NCBI GenBank assembly: GCA_024681875.1
Contig: JAILAA010000046.1
Span: forward strand, 1 to 43,413
Direction of reading: 5' to 3'
DNA from: Prevotella sp.
Lineage (GTDB): Bacteria > Bacteroidota > Bacteroidia > Bacteroidales > Bacteroidaceae
DNA: 43,413 nucleotides
Below, piece by piece: positions 7,618 to 16,126 of this stretch. The stretch's first letter is position 1. Each line of letters begins with the position of its first letter. Below the pieces are notes generated by a model. That model saw only the letters and a list, made by a program, of their open reading frames with translations. It made no database searches and was not told the origin of the DNA. Made by a program: the position numbers and the translations under genes.

Positions 7618-9642
7618 TCAGATACCCGTGACAACAAAACGGGCACCGTTGGTATATTCCTGGTCGAGGGTGACGTTGTAACCCATTGATATGGCGAGGC
7701 GGCGAGCCAAAGGCAGGCCAATGCCAAGGCTATGCTCGTCGGGGGAGAGACGGACAAAGGGATCAAAGATGCGCTCAGCATCAACAGCGGGAATGACAGG
7801 TCCCTCGTTAGTGACGGAAATGGCATAGGTGCCGTTGGCCTCGGCATGACAGCTCACAAGAATCATACCACCTGTAGCATATTTGTCTGCATTGTCAAGC
7901 AGACAGTTCAGCAAATCCTGCAATAGCGGGTTGGTGTCAATCATCACATCGTCTGCCACATCGGTTTTAAACGCTGTAGCCACGCTGTGATTCTTATCTG
8001 TAGCCAAGGGATGGCGGTCGTAACTGTTCAGGATAGAGCGTGCCATTTCATTCAAGCCTATTCTGTATTGCTTGGGTGTTGGAATATCATCGCTGTAAAG
8101 ACTGAACAGGATGAGTTGGTGAGAAGAGGTGGCCACATGGTAGGCATTATGGCATACATTAGCGCGTAGCTGCATATATTCATTATGAGGTATCTGTCCG
8201 AATCCATCAATAATAATCTCAGCAGTGTTTATCAGTGTAAGCAGCGGCGAACGGAGTGCTTCCGTACAGACGGTTCTCTCCTCGTTGGTGATGCCAGTTG
8301 TTCCTTGCGCAAAGGAGTCGAGTACAGGGTCCATAAGCGATTCTATGCTTCGGGCGGCAGCGAGGATATCGTGGTATCGCTTGGGACGTTCCTCTGGTTT
8401 CAAGAGAAAATCCGGATTGTTGAAAATGCGTGCGTAGCCTCTCAGCACGTTGATAGGCGACTTCAGTTTCTGCTGAATTGTGCCGACAAAGGCACGACGG
8501 ATGGCTTGACCTGCCTCTATGCTACCGCGAGCCTCCTGCAACAGGAGAAACTGCTCCTTCAGTCGGCGGTTCTTTTTTTGGCGATAGAGGAGCATACTTA
8601 TGAGCAAGGCGATGATAGCCACGGCCATCAAGCTGACCGTCACCAATTGAACACGCCGTATCTCAGCCTTGTCCTTTTCTGCCTGAAGCAGGTCGATGTC
8701 ATGCGCCATATCTGCCATTTGTAACTCCAACTCCTCGCGCTCGTCAGCATGAGTAAGACTGTCTTTTAGCTCTGAGGCACGAAAGGCGCTCTGCCAATCG
8801 CCCATCTGCTCATAGACATTGATGCGCAACTCTGTAGCTGTCAAAGGTACATCAAGGGAATCGCACCAGGCAAGGGCTTGCTGGTAGTCGTTCTGCAGAA
8901 GGCTGTGGCACACCATCACCTGTTGCAGATTGGCTGCATTAAACTGTGCAGGCAGATTCTGGCGGATGCTATCATACTTTGCGTAATAGCGGTAGAAAGC
9001 CTCGCGATCGCCCATCTTGTTGGCGATGATACAGCGATAGCCTAGCACACCGCTTTCATACATCGGGTTTTCTAGCATTTGCTGCGGCAGGCTGTCAAGG
9101 CATGCCATCGCCTCAGCTGGACGCTTGAAACTGAGTGACTGCGCCAGCGAGAGGTAGGCATTAAACACTGCAACAGGCTCCTTTTTAACATCTATGCCCT
9201 GTAAAGCACGCCGGAAGAACTTCTCTCCCATCTCTGGCTGGTTGCAACCATTGTAGAAAAAGCCCAGTCCCATGTTTGAGATGTAGAGATAACGTTCCTG
9301 ATGACGCTCTTTAATGTCATCATTGATGTGATAAATTTCGGTGAAGGCACGATGGAAGCGCTTATGGTTTACATCATATATCACGCGATTCAACCACGTG
9401 CGATAGTACTTGTCCCATTCTTGACGGCTCTCTAAATAGTCCATGAAAGTCTGGTGGGCCTCGTAGAAGGCCGAGTCGTTGCCACTCATCTGTGCCTCAT
9501 AGAGGTGCCGAACCATTGTCTGTTCCTGCTCCGAGGGCTGCTGTTGCTTCTCCTGATCCGTGGACTTCTGCTGGGCTGCAAGGGATACGCTTACCGCCAG
9601 CAGAGCCACGGATAATACAATCTTTTTAAATACTAATACCAT
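7618..9642 (-). CDS. TPR-containing histidine-kinase-like sensor lacking phospho-acceptor histidines
   Basis: The start ATG 9642 (MVLVFKKIVLS) gives a proper signal peptide; a longer frame to 9711 crosses the promoter box at 9701-9708. The predicted order is: signal peptide ending AAQQ, a periplasmic helical TPR-like region (to about residue 330), one membrane segment (about 331-353, VTVSLMAVAIIALLISMLLY), two tandem HisKA-like helical hairpins, and a HATPase domain with an N box (LLNCLLDNADKYATGG, about 577-591) and a G box (LGIGLPLARRLA, about 637). In the first HisKA-like motif (IQQKLKSPI) the histidine position is Gln391. In the second (TEALRSPLL) it is Glu461. The ATP-lid D-x-G-x-G is VTNEGPVIP. 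The fold is kinase-like, but autophosphorylation on histidine is doubtful. An AraC regulator gene lies upstream on the same strand. Confidence 0.85.
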   Translation of the reverse strand: MVLVFKKIVLSVALLAVSVSLAAQQKSTDQEKQQQPSEQEQTMVRHLYEAQMSGNDSAFYEAHQTFMDYLESRQEWDKYYRTWLNRVIYDVNHKRFHRAFTEIYHINDDIKERHQERYLYISNMGLGFFYNGCNQPEMGEKFFRRALQGIDVKKEPVAVFNAYLSLAQSLSFKRPAEAMACLDSLPQQMLENPMYESGVLGYRCIIANKMGDREAFYRYYAKYDSIRQNLPAQFNAANLQQVMVCHSLLQNDYQQALAWCDSLDVPLTATELRINVYEQMGDWQSAFRASELKDSLTHADEREELELQMADMAHDIDLLQAEKDKAEIRRVQLVTVSLMAVAIIALLISMLLYRQKKNRRLKEQFLLLQEARGSIEAGQAIRRAFVGTIQQKLKSPINVLRGYARIFNNPDFLLKPEERPKRYHDILAAARSIESLMDPVLDSFAQGTTGITNEERTVCTEALRSPLLTLINTAEIIIDGFGQIPHNEYMQLRANVCHNAYHVATSSHQLILFSLYSDDIPTPKQYRIGLNEMARSILNSYDRHPLATDKNHSVATAFKTDVADDVMIDTNPLLQDLLNCLLDNADKYATGGMILVSCHAEANGTYAISVTNEGPVIPAVDAERIFDPFVRLSPDEHSLGIGLPLARRLAISMGYNVTLDQEYTNGARFVVTGI

Positions 9643-9700
9643 GTGTATTTGTTTCAAATTATTCTTGTTTTCTCCAAATCGTTTGCAAAGTAAAACGTTG

Positions 9701-9708
9701 CAAAAGTA
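9701..9708 (-). promoter_or_regulatory. -7 box of the sensor gene
   Basis: The complement of 9701-9708 reads TACTTTTG, followed by CAACG. It supports ATG 9642 as the start because the upstream in-frame ATG at 9711 lies before the transcription start. Confidence 0.55.
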
Positions 9709-9824
9709 CAAAAAAAACCATGAAACAAACTATGCTGAGACGTTGTGAACAGCAGAAATTGTAAATATTGTAACCGAAATTGTATATTTTATAAATCGGC
9801 ATTCAGAATCCATGCCATAATAGA

Positions 9825-10949
9825 CTATTCCTTTAGGCTTTTGCTGTGCATCCATGCTGTCACATTCTGTCCCATGCGTTGTTTGAAGGCGATGCTGAAA
9901 GTGGTGTAGTTTCGGTAGCCGCTATCGCTGGCTAATTGCCGGACGGTAAAGGGACGTTGATTAGCGACTGCCTCGTTATAGAGAGTGACGAAATGATCAA
10001 TGCGCAGATTGTTAATATATGTATTGTACGTCATGCACTGATTGGAGAAATAGCTGGTTAGATAAGTGCGATTAGTTCCAATAGCTTGTGCTAAATGGGA
10101 GAGAGTCAGGTCGTGTTGTAAGTAGAGCTGTGTGTCTATGCAATATCGCTGTAACAATGAACTGATATTGTTGTATGTGGCTTGTCGAAGACCATTCCTT
10201 TCCGTATCTTCTGTGATGGTCGCTTCTTCAATAGAACAGAACCGTGACTGGGAGAGGCTCAGGTCGCTCAGTGTCTCTACACGCCACAGCATATAAAAGA
10301 CAAACACCAAAGAAGCTATCTGGAGGATGTATTCGTAAGCCGGGTCTCCGTCGCCAAACACAAAGTAACCGAGTAGGAAAAAGATGCTTGCCAGTACCAA
10401 AAAGCTCTGCCACACCTCCTTGTGTTCCAAGTCGGCATAGTTGTCGCGCAGCCAGCGTCCGTATTGCCTCAACGCACGTACTAAATATATCGTTAAGCCA
10501 ATGCCCATAAACAGAATGTAGGTAAAGATGGTCGGCAGAAGTGCCTCGCTGCCACTTACCATGCACCACACCATTCCTAACGCAGGCGGTGCCATCAGCA
10601 AGGAGGCAGGCCACAGCTGTCGGCGGCGATCCTGCAGCATGACAAGCATGACGTCAATGGCCAGTGGGAAACATATCATGAAGTCAAGTGTCGCACCAAT
10701 ATATATGCTGAGCTTGATGTCGTCGCTTGAAGAGACGAAAGCTGCTGGCAGATACCACAGGTTGGCCAATGCCAAGCTGGCAAAGAGGGCTGCCGTCCAC
10801 CGGCGCAGGCGTACTGGCGGGGTCTTGTCTAGTGAAAAGGCGTTACCCCGACGCAGCAACAGATAGCAGCTGGCTATGATGGCCGTCATAGTCACTGCGG
10901 CATATAGCATATAAAACAGGATATTCTGTGATAGAGGTTGGTCGTACAT
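9825..10949 (-). CDS. Membrane-anchored AraC-family transcriptional regulator
   Basis: Residues 1 to about 235 form roughly six to seven hydrophobic helices, for example NILFYMLYAAVTMTAIIASC, WTAALFASLALANLWYLPAA, IYIGATLDFMICFPLAIDVM, IFTYILFMGIGLTIYLVRAL, FLVLASIFFLLGYFVF and YILQIASLVFVFYMLWRV. The last 110 residues are a two-HTH AraC/XylS DNA-binding domain: LTLSHLAQAIGTNRTYLTSYFSN, then FTVRQLASDSGYRNYTTFSIAFKQRMG. This arrangement (7TM-like module plus AraC HTH) is common in Bacteroidetes and suggests membrane signal sensing coupled directly to DNA binding. Ligand and targets are unknown. The gene begins 25 nt after the poly-U end of a structured RNA on the same strand, which may be its leader. 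Confidence 0.9.
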   Translation of the reverse strand: MYDQPLSQNILFYMLYAAVTMTAIIASCYLLLRRGNAFSLDKTPPVRLRRWTAALFASLALANLWYLPAAFVSSSDDIKLSIYIGATLDFMICFPLAIDVMLVMLQDRRRQLWPASLLMAPPALGMVWCMVSGSEALLPTIFTYILFMGIGLTIYLVRALRQYGRWLRDNYADLEHKEVWQSFLVLASIFFLLGYFVFGDGDPAYEYILQIASLVFVFYMLWRVETLSDLSLSQSRFCSIEEATITEDTERNGLRQATYNNISSLLQRYCIDTQLYLQHDLTLSHLAQAIGTNRTYLTSYFSNQCMTYNTYINNLRIDHFVTLYNEAVANQRPFTVRQLASDSGYRNYTTFSIAFKQRMGQNVTAWMHSKSLKE

Positions 10950-10974
10950 TTTTATTTTTTAATTTGCTATGGAC

Positions 10975-11197
10975 ATAAAAAACAGCGCGGGCTTCCTTTA
11001 TCTTCCCCGAGGCCGTGGAATTGCCCAAACGTAGAGATAAATTCAGCCCACGCCTATCGCGTGAGCATTCACTTTTTCCTTTCTTTCTACGTTGTAAGAG
11101 CAACGTTGTCCGTTTGAAATATCCACGTTTCGGGGACAAGAAGAGACAGCTAACGTCATTTCTTTAACCAGTAATGCGAGTTTGGAAATCGCAATAA
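10975..11197 (-). ncRNA. Candidate 6S-like RNA or terminated leader of the AraC gene
   Basis: On the minus strand a -7 box (11213-11220) precedes about 220 nt of sequence with nested long-range pairing. The closing stem is UCGGGGA (11130-11136) with UCCCCGA (11004-11010) and UCCACG (11122-11127) with CGUGGA (11014-11019). The internal stem is UCUACGUU (11086-11093) with AACGUAGA (11028-11035). The apical stem is GCGUGAGC (11059-11066) with GCCCACGC (11046-11053), and unpaired purine-rich strands lie between. The 3' end is GCGCTG followed by six U (10977-10982). One long rod with a large central bubble is the 6S RNA architecture. However, the terminal U tract lies only about 25 nt before the AraC start codon, so an attenuator-type leader is equally possible. 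No protein frame is convincing here. Confidence 0.5.
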
Positions 11198-11212
11198 TAC
11201 AAAATCCAATTG

Positions 11213-11220
11213 CAAAGGTA
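11213..11220 (-). promoter_or_regulatory. -7 box of the 6S-like RNA
   Basis: The complement of 11213-11220 reads TACCTTTG, followed by CAATTGG. No TTG at ideal spacing is visible, so the upstream element is degenerate. Confidence 0.5.
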
Positions 11221-11370
11221 CAACAAATAGCCGAGAAATGGAATACATTCTTTCCTCCTTTTAAATATTATTATACCGAAACGACTCAATCAGATACATT
11301 TCTACGCATAAAACAACTAATATCTTGCATAATTTCACGATTCTTACACCTTAATCATAATTTCATGTTT

Positions 11371-11532
11371 TTATAGAGATGTAGCGAGGAGATATTTTCT
11401 GGCGTGCATGACAATTTTGCCGTATAATGCTATAGCATAGTTTTCTTTTTCCACTCCGACATTTAGCTTATACGGAGGCTTCCCTACGATTACATCGAAT
11501 TTTATATTTGGAAAGAATTTACAATAAAGCAT
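11371..11532 (-). pseudogene. Relic of an adenine-specific DNA methyltransferase (53 aa fragment)
   Basis: A short minus-strand frame from ATG 11532 to TAA 11371 encodes MLYCKFFPNIKFDVIVGKPP, then YKLNVGVEKENYAIALYGKI and VMHARKYLLATSL. FDVIVGxPPYxLNVGVEKENYAIALY is the motif IV region of Eco57I/type III-like N6-adenine methyltransferases (FDVIVGNPPY), here with Lys in place of the Asn of NPPY. The following helix is shortened and nothing of the rest of the enzyme remains. It is a decayed remnant of a restriction-modification gene rather than an active enzyme. The perfect palindrome GACCTATAGGTC (11538-11549) lies just upstream. Confidence 0.65.
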
Positions 11533-11591
11533 TTTTTGACCTATAGGTCTAAAAGGGGTTAAGGGGGGACTTCTTCTGCTCTTCTGTTCAC

Positions 11592-11687
11592 ATTTTTATG
11601 TTCTACGTCCTGAAACACAAGTTTCACGCCCTGAAACACAAGTTCTACGCCCTGAAACATAAGTCCAAGGGCGTAGAACATAAAAAT
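11592..11687. repeat. 21-bp tandem repeat (three units) enclosed in an inverted repeat
   Basis: Units start at 11601, 11622 and 11643, each (T)TC(T/A)ACG(T/C)CCTGAAACA followed by (C/T)AAG. The outer arms ATTTTTATGTTCTACG (11592-11607) and CGTAGAACATAAAAAT (11672-11687) are complementary, and the pairing continues into the CC/GG next to them. On the minus strand a 61-codon frame (11559-11744) encodes heptads LMFQGVE, LVFQGVK, LVFQDVE. I do not regard that frame as a proven gene. The design resembles the other repeat modules near 1000-1530. Confidence 0.75.
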
Positions 11688-11752
11688 GCTACCTAAAGTA
11701 GATTTATTGCTTAAGCAGGGGAAGAAAGTAGCTGACGTCCCCAAAAACGTGC

Positions 11753-12469
11753 CTACTCGCGGTTACCAAAAATGCGCAGCAGATAGATGAAGAGGTTGAT
11801 GAAGTCGAGATAGAGCGAGAGGGCGCCGAGGAGGGCCAGCTTCTGCATAGTCTCGCCAGTGTCGGGTGCCTGCAAGCACATGTTCTTGATTTTCTGTGTG
11901 TCCCAAGCAGTGAGGCCTACGAAGATGAGCACGCCGACATAGCTGATGATCATACTCATGCCTGAGCTCTTCATAAAGAGGTTCACCACCGTAGCAATGA
12001 TGAGGCCAATGAGTGCCATCATCAGGAACTTGCCCATTGATGTGAGGTCTTTCTTCGTAACATAGCCGAACACTGACATGGCCGCAAACGTGCCTGCCGT
12101 GATGAAGAACACGGTGGCAATGCTCGACATGGTGTAGACGAGGAAGATGGACGAGAAGACGGCACCGTTAAGCACTGAATAGAGCACAAACAGCAGCGTG
12201 GCAACGGGCAACGACAGCTTGTGGATGGCTCCGCTGATTGTGAAGACGAGGCCCAGCTCGGCAATGAACAGAATCCAGATGACAGCGCTATTGCCATAGA
12301 TGAGGTTCAGCAACGTGTAGTTGTGAGCCACGATCCATGCCGTGAGACCTGTGATGACAAGGGCCATCGACATCCAGACATACACTTTCCGCATGAGCGC
12401 GGGGAAAGCCACGGCAGCCTTCTCTTCGCTGGTGGCGACTGACTGGTAGTTAAATCTTTGAAAATCCAT
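11753..12469 (-). CDS. Bax inhibitor-1/YccA family membrane protein
   Basis: A 238-residue protein with seven predicted membrane segments, beginning MDFQRFNYQSVATSEEKAAVAFPALMRKVYVWM. Its UPF0005/BI-1 features include TISGAIHKLSLPVATLLFVLYSVLNGAVFSSIF and the C-terminal GLTAWDTQKIKNM, then LALLGALSLYLDFINLFIYLLRIFG, where paired Asp residues form the proton/calcium-sensing site known from the YetJ and YccA families. Bacterial members are pH-sensitive Ca2+ leak channels or FtsH modulators; the role here is inferred. It is the last gene of the ten-gene minus-strand run, 36 nt after the preceding gene. Confidence 0.93.
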   Translation of the reverse strand: MDFQRFNYQSVATSEEKAAVAFPALMRKVYVWMSMALVITGLTAWIVAHNYTLLNLIYGNSAVIWILFIAELGLVFTISGAIHKLSLPVATLLFVLYSVLNGAVFSSIFLVYTMSSIATVFFITAGTFAAMSVFGYVTKKDLTSMGKFLMMALIGLIIATVVNLFMKSSGMSMIISYVGVLIFVGLTAWDTQKIKNMCLQAPDTGETMQKLALLGALSLYLDFINLFIYLLRIFGNRE

Positions 12470-12505
12470 AATACTGTAAATGATTAAAGTTGTTAATGAT
12501 TGCTA

Positions 12506-13450
12506 TTACAAAAGAGTCCATTCGTAGGTGTCGTAACAGACGGCTCGTGCGCCAAAACCTTCCTTTTGACAGATAAGGGGCTGGCGCAGCTCCGTGCTGT
12601 GATCAAGGGCTGAAGTGCCGAAGTCGACATATTGCTGAGCCCCTGGAGGATGGTCGAGCAGCTGAGTAAACAGCAGGTCGAGGGCTCCTATTGCCTTCCC
12701 CTCCGGCGAGGCGGAGATATACTGTGTCTTTACCACATACGGCGTAATATAGAGTACGGTACCCGCTATCATCTGGCCGCCATGGTAAGCGGCTAAGAGT
12801 CGAATGGCGTCAGGGAACCGTTCTCTCAGCAACAACATCTCATCAAGTGTATGCACAGGGCGCGAACCGTATTTCTTCAGCAAGTTGTCTTCCAAGATAT
12901 GCCAGAAAGATGCGAAGTCATTGCTATAGTCGATAACAACACCGTTGTTCGCAGCTTTCTTTTGCCCACGGCGGCGTAACTCAGACAGGCGGATCCTGTT
13001 CTTAAGACTGACGACGGAAGCAATGTCACGATTGCTGAGTCGTGCATGGCATAGCTCAGTGAGAGCGTAAAGCGGCTCGTCGGCAGGCAACGCGTTGTAT
13101 ATTGTTGGAAGGGCTTTATACACCACCTTGGATATGCAGGCAGTGCGAAGACAGTGATTGATGGCGGCCATGGCCTCGCAGACTTTCACGGCTGTGGCCT
13201 TCTCGCTTATGACAAGGCCACCGTAGGTCAGCCCGCGGTGTGAAAAGATGGTGTCTTTCTCCCTATTGGCGGGAAAGAGCGCGAAGAGCTTGCCCCGCTG
13301 GTCATAAACCATCAGTGAGCTGTCGGTGAAGCGGTCGGCATGATAGTCCATATAGCCGCGGTCGAAGAGGAACGTCCCGTTCTTCGACTGCGCCACATAG
13401 GCGTCCCACTCCTTGCGGAGCCCTGGGCTATAGGCAACGACCTTCATCAC
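12506..13450 (-). CDS. GNAT/FemAB-type acyltransferase-like protein
   Basis: A soluble 314-aa protein beginning MMKVVAYSPGLRKEWDAYV. It has the BioF2-like/Acetyltransf_6 (GNAT or FemAB fold) pattern: an N-terminal LFALFPANREKDTIFSHRGLTYGGLV strand-rich segment, RLSELRRRGQKKAANNG, and a C-terminal RLLAAYHGGQMIAGTVLYITPYVVKTQYISAS typical of the CoA-binding core. It overlaps fdtA by 4 nt (start 13450, fdtA stop 13447), indicating translational coupling. Genes of this type often accompany fdtA/wxcM homologues in O-antigen clusters, so it probably acylates a nucleotide-activated amino or deoxy sugar. That is inference. Confidence 0.7.
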   Translation of the reverse strand: MMKVVAYSPGLRKEWDAYVAQSKNGTFLFDRGYMDYHADRFTDSSLMVYDQRGKLFALFPANREKDTIFSHRGLTYGGLVISEKATAVKVCEAMAAINHCLRTACISKVVYKALPTIYNALPADEPLYALTELCHARLSNRDIASVVSLKNRIRLSELRRRGQKKAANNGVVIDYSNDFASFWHILEDNLLKKYGSRPVHTLDEMLLLRERFPDAIRLLAAYHGGQMIAGTVLYITPYVVKTQYISASPEGKAIGALDLLFTQLLDHPPGAQQYVDFGTSALDHSTELRQPLICQKEGFGARAVCYDTYEWTLL

Positions 13451-13851
13451 TTCACAAATTCCAGAAACTCGTCGTATTCGTAGATATACTCATCCTCATC
13501 AAAGAGTTCGGAAGCCAGAACCAGACAGACGGCACCACTGCTGAAGTCTTCCAATGTGCGCCACACGCCGGTGCCTACATAGAGGCCTTGATAAGGGTGG
13601 TTCAGGTGGTGGGTTTCCTTGTTGCCCTGTCCGTCGTCGAGCATCACGTCGAAAGAACCACTTACGGCAATGATGATTTCTTCGCATGTGCGATGGGCAT
13701 GACCTCCACGACGCTCGCCGCTGGGCACGTCGTAGGTCCAATAGACACGGGCGATGTCAAACGGCACATTCTTCGTCTGCTCAGCAACAGTCAGATTGCC
13801 GCGTGGGTCAACGTGCTTCGGTAAGTCGATGATTCTTCCTATCTTATCCAT
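13447..13851 (-). CDS. fdtA: FdtA/WxcM-like sugar 3,4-ketoisomerase (cupin)
   Basis: The 134-aa single-domain cupin has RGNLTVAEQTKNVPFDIARVYWTYDVPSGERRGGHAHRTCEEIII. The GGHAHRxxEE motif and the C-terminal DEDEYIYEYDEFLEF are the hallmarks of dTDP-4-oxo-6-deoxy-D-glucose 3,4-isomerases (FdtA, TylM3/QdtA relatives). The family converts the RmlB product to the 3-keto isomer for later amination. rmlB lies in the same run. No neighbouring aminotransferase (FdtB) is present in the window, so the end product is uncertain. It overlaps the acyltransferase gene upstream by 8 nt and the next gene by 4 nt. Confidence 0.85.
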   Translation of the reverse strand: MDKIGRIIDLPKHVDPRGNLTVAEQTKNVPFDIARVYWTYDVPSGERRGGHAHRTCEEIIIAVSGSFDVMLDDGQGNKETHHLNHPYQGLYVGTGVWRTLEDFSSGAVCLVLASELFDEDEYIYEYDEFLEFVK

Positions 13852-14887
13852 TATTATTCTTTTTGTTCATATACGACAGTAAATGCTGTTGTATGGGAGT
13901 AACCACCCACTTGTGGGTGAGATGGCTCAGCAAGATGACCATCGAAAGGCAGAACGCCAGCATCAGCAGATATGGGACATGGACATCCTGTTTGTCGGCA
14001 TTATTAAGTATCACGGAGAACAGCAGCTGATGCAAAAGGTATGTGTCGAGCGTCAAGGCACCAAGCCATACCATGGTACGCGTCTTGAGAAAACGGCTGA
14101 TCCATCCGCCATATCTATCGCCCTGCATGAAAACCAATACCAAGGGCACCATGAATATCCAATGAATGAAAGCGACATGCCACTTTTCATTTATCGGATA
14201 AGTGATGATGGTTGCCAACACCCCAGCACATATCAACAGCTCTACCAGGATGGGACAACGGAAACGTCCCCAAGTAGGATGTAGCTCATAGCAGCGCCAA
14301 ATGACCATGCCCCAGATGAAGTCGATGAGACGAACTGGCGGAAACACATAGAGCCAATAGTTAAGGTCATCTGTCTTCAATAGTGATACATATATAATAT
14401 ACATCACAAGTAAGGCCACCGTCAGACGGATTAATGACCGTCCCTTCATCCGGCCTATCAGTCGATAGAACATGGGGAAGAGCAGCAGGAACAGCATGAG
14501 GTCAGACAGATACCAAGACACAGCATTGCATGAGAAATAATATGTATCAACGGGTATCCAGCTCTGTATCAACAAGGCATTAGGAACCACTGCCAGCCAA
14601 TCTGCAGACGACATGGTTTTGTAGCGGATAGCTATGACTGCCAGCAAGCACAAGAGGTGCAGAGGATAGAACTTGCACAGGCGGCGATACATGAACTGCA
14701 TAAAGGAGAAGCTGCCGTCGAGAATCTTACGACCGTAACTCCTCGACATCACCACTCCCGTCATCAGCATGAAGTACATCGGGCCGACGCCCGTGCTCTT
14801 ACCCTCGATACCTGCATACGAGAAATGTGCCAACATCACTGTCAGCGCAAAGACGATACGCAGGGATTGGAGGGTCTCTATCATCAC
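13844..14887 (-). CDS. Acyltransferase family 3 membrane protein
   Basis: A 347-residue protein with about ten membrane helices. It starts MMIETLQSLRIVFALTVMLAHFSYAG, the LR..A...V...H signature of acyltransferase 3 (OatA/NodX/WecH) proteins, where the His in the first helix is catalytic. RRLCKFYPLHLLCLLAVIAI and the C-terminal LTLDTYLLHQLLFSVIL also fit the family. These enzymes O-acetylate or otherwise acylate envelope polysaccharides at the inner membrane. It starts 2 nt after purT and overlaps fdtA by 8 nt, so it belongs to the same transcription unit, probably decorating the glycan made by these genes. Confidence 0.9.
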   Translation of the reverse strand: MMIETLQSLRIVFALTVMLAHFSYAGIEGKSTGVGPMYFMLMTGVVMSRSYGRKILDGSFSFMQFMYRRLCKFYPLHLLCLLAVIAIRYKTMSSADWLAVVPNALLIQSWIPVDTYYFSCNAVSWYLSDLMLFLLLFPMFYRLIGRMKGRSLIRLTVALLVMYIIYVSLLKTDDLNYWLYVFPPVRLIDFIWGMVIWRCYELHPTWGRFRCPILVELLICAGVLATIITYPINEKWHVAFIHWIFMVPLVLVFMQGDRYGGWISRFLKTRTMVWLGALTLDTYLLHQLLFSVILNNADKQDVHVPYLLMLAFCLSMVILLSHLTHKWVVTPIQQHLLSYMNKKNNNG

Positions 14888-14889
14888 AC

Positions 14890-16089
14890 TTATTTCTGCA
14901 TATACGGTTCGGTTCCCAATACGGTCTTGGCCAACCGCTTGGCTTTTTCCCTCAGGGCATTGACATCGTCATCGACCTCACCGTAGCAGAGGACAACACC
15001 CATGCGACGGCCTTTATGAGCCTCGGGCTTGCCGAAGATGCGGATGCGGGTGCGGTCTTCCTTCAAAGCCTCTTCAAGATTGTAAGGCAGCAGGGAACGG
15101 TCTACGGGCATGTTGGCTTCAACGGGAGAGAGAATCACAGCCGAAGCACCGGCGTGCTCAAGGTGAATACCGGCAATGGGCAATCCCATGACAGCACGGA
15201 AATGCAACTCGAACTCAGAGAGATTGGTGGTGTGGCCAAGCGTGACCATGCCCGTGTCGTGCGGCCGAGGACTTAACTCTGAGAAGATGACCTCACCCTG
15301 CTTCGTCAGGAAGAACTCTACGCCCCAGATACCGGCACCCGTCAGGGCCTTCGTCACCTTGTCGGCCATCATCTGCGCCTGTTTCAGCGCCTCGTCAGAA
15401 ATCTTGTAGGGTTGCCACGACTCACGGTAGTCCCCCCCCTTCTGCACATGCCCAATGGGCGGACAGAAGAGCGTAGGCCAGCCATGTTGCTGTGTAACGG
15501 TGAGCAATGTGAACTCAGAATCGAAGTCAATGAACTCCTCGATGATCACTTCCTTCACATCGCCACGAGAGCCTTCCATCGCTTCCTTGAAAGCCTGCTC
15601 CAACTCGCTTTCGTTGTGTACATAGCTCTGTCCATGACCGGAGGAAGACATCAGGGGCTTCACCACGCAGGGGAATCCTATTTCTTCAGCTGCAGCCTTG
15701 AATTCCTCGTAGGTCTTGGCGTAGAAATACTTAGCTGTACGTAATCCTAATTCCTTGGCAGCAAGATCGCGGATGGCACGACGGTTCATGGTGTAATTGA
15801 CGGCACGGGCCGAAGGTACCACCTGAATGCCCTGTTCTTCGAACTTGAACAGGCGTTCCGTGCGGATGGCCTCAATCTCAGGCACGATGATGTCCGGCTG
15901 GTGTTTCTTCACTACAGCCTCCAAAGCATCGCCGTCGAGCATACTGAAAACTTCACGCTCATCAGCCACCTGCATGGCAGGGGCGTTGTCGTAACGGTCG
16001 CAGGCAATGACATACTGGCCAGCCCTCATGGCGGCTATTACAAACTCTTTGCCCAGTTCGCCGCTTCCTAATAATAGTATCTTTTTCAT
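14890..16089 (-). CDS. purT: Formate-dependent phosphoribosylglycinamide formyltransferase
   Basis: PurT uses formate and ATP to make formyl-GAR in purine synthesis. The start is ATG 16089 ([22 protein letters not shown]); a longer frame to 16320 lies inside rmlB and is not credible. The 399-aa length matches the family (392 in E. coli). The N-terminal Rossmann-like domain (GSGELGKE) is followed by the ATP-grasp core with [33 protein letters not shown] and the metal-binding [28 protein letters not shown], then a C-terminal domain. It lies between envelope-sugar genes, 37 nt from rmlB, which is an unusual setting for a purine gene. Confidence 0.95.
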   Translation of the reverse strand: MKKILLLGSGELGKEFVIAAMRAGQYVIACDRYDNAPAMQVADEREVFSMLDGDALEAVVKKHQPDIIVPEIEAIRTERLFKFEEQGIQVVPSARAVNYTMNRRAIRDLAAKELGLRTAKYFYAKTYEEFKAAAEEIGFPCVVKPLMSSSGHGQSYVHNESELEQAFKEAMEGSRGDVKEVIIEEFIDFDSEFTLLTVTQQHGWPTLFCPPIGHVQKGGDYRESWQPYKISDEALKQAQMMADKVTKALTGAGIWGVEFFLTKQGEVIFSELSPRPHDTGMVTLGHTTNLSEFELHFRAVMGLPIAGIHLEHAGASAVILSPVEANMPVDRSLLPYNLEEALKEDRTRIRIFGKPEAHKGRRMGVVLCYGEVDDDVNALREKAKRLAKTVLGTEPYMQK

Positions 16090-16126
16090 ATGATGGAGTT
16101 GCTGTGGTACAGCAACAGAGAGGACG

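Noticed and set aside
11182..11376. 64-aa plus-strand gene
   Set aside because: AT-rich frame overlapping the promoter of the structured RNA, with no domain or start signal.
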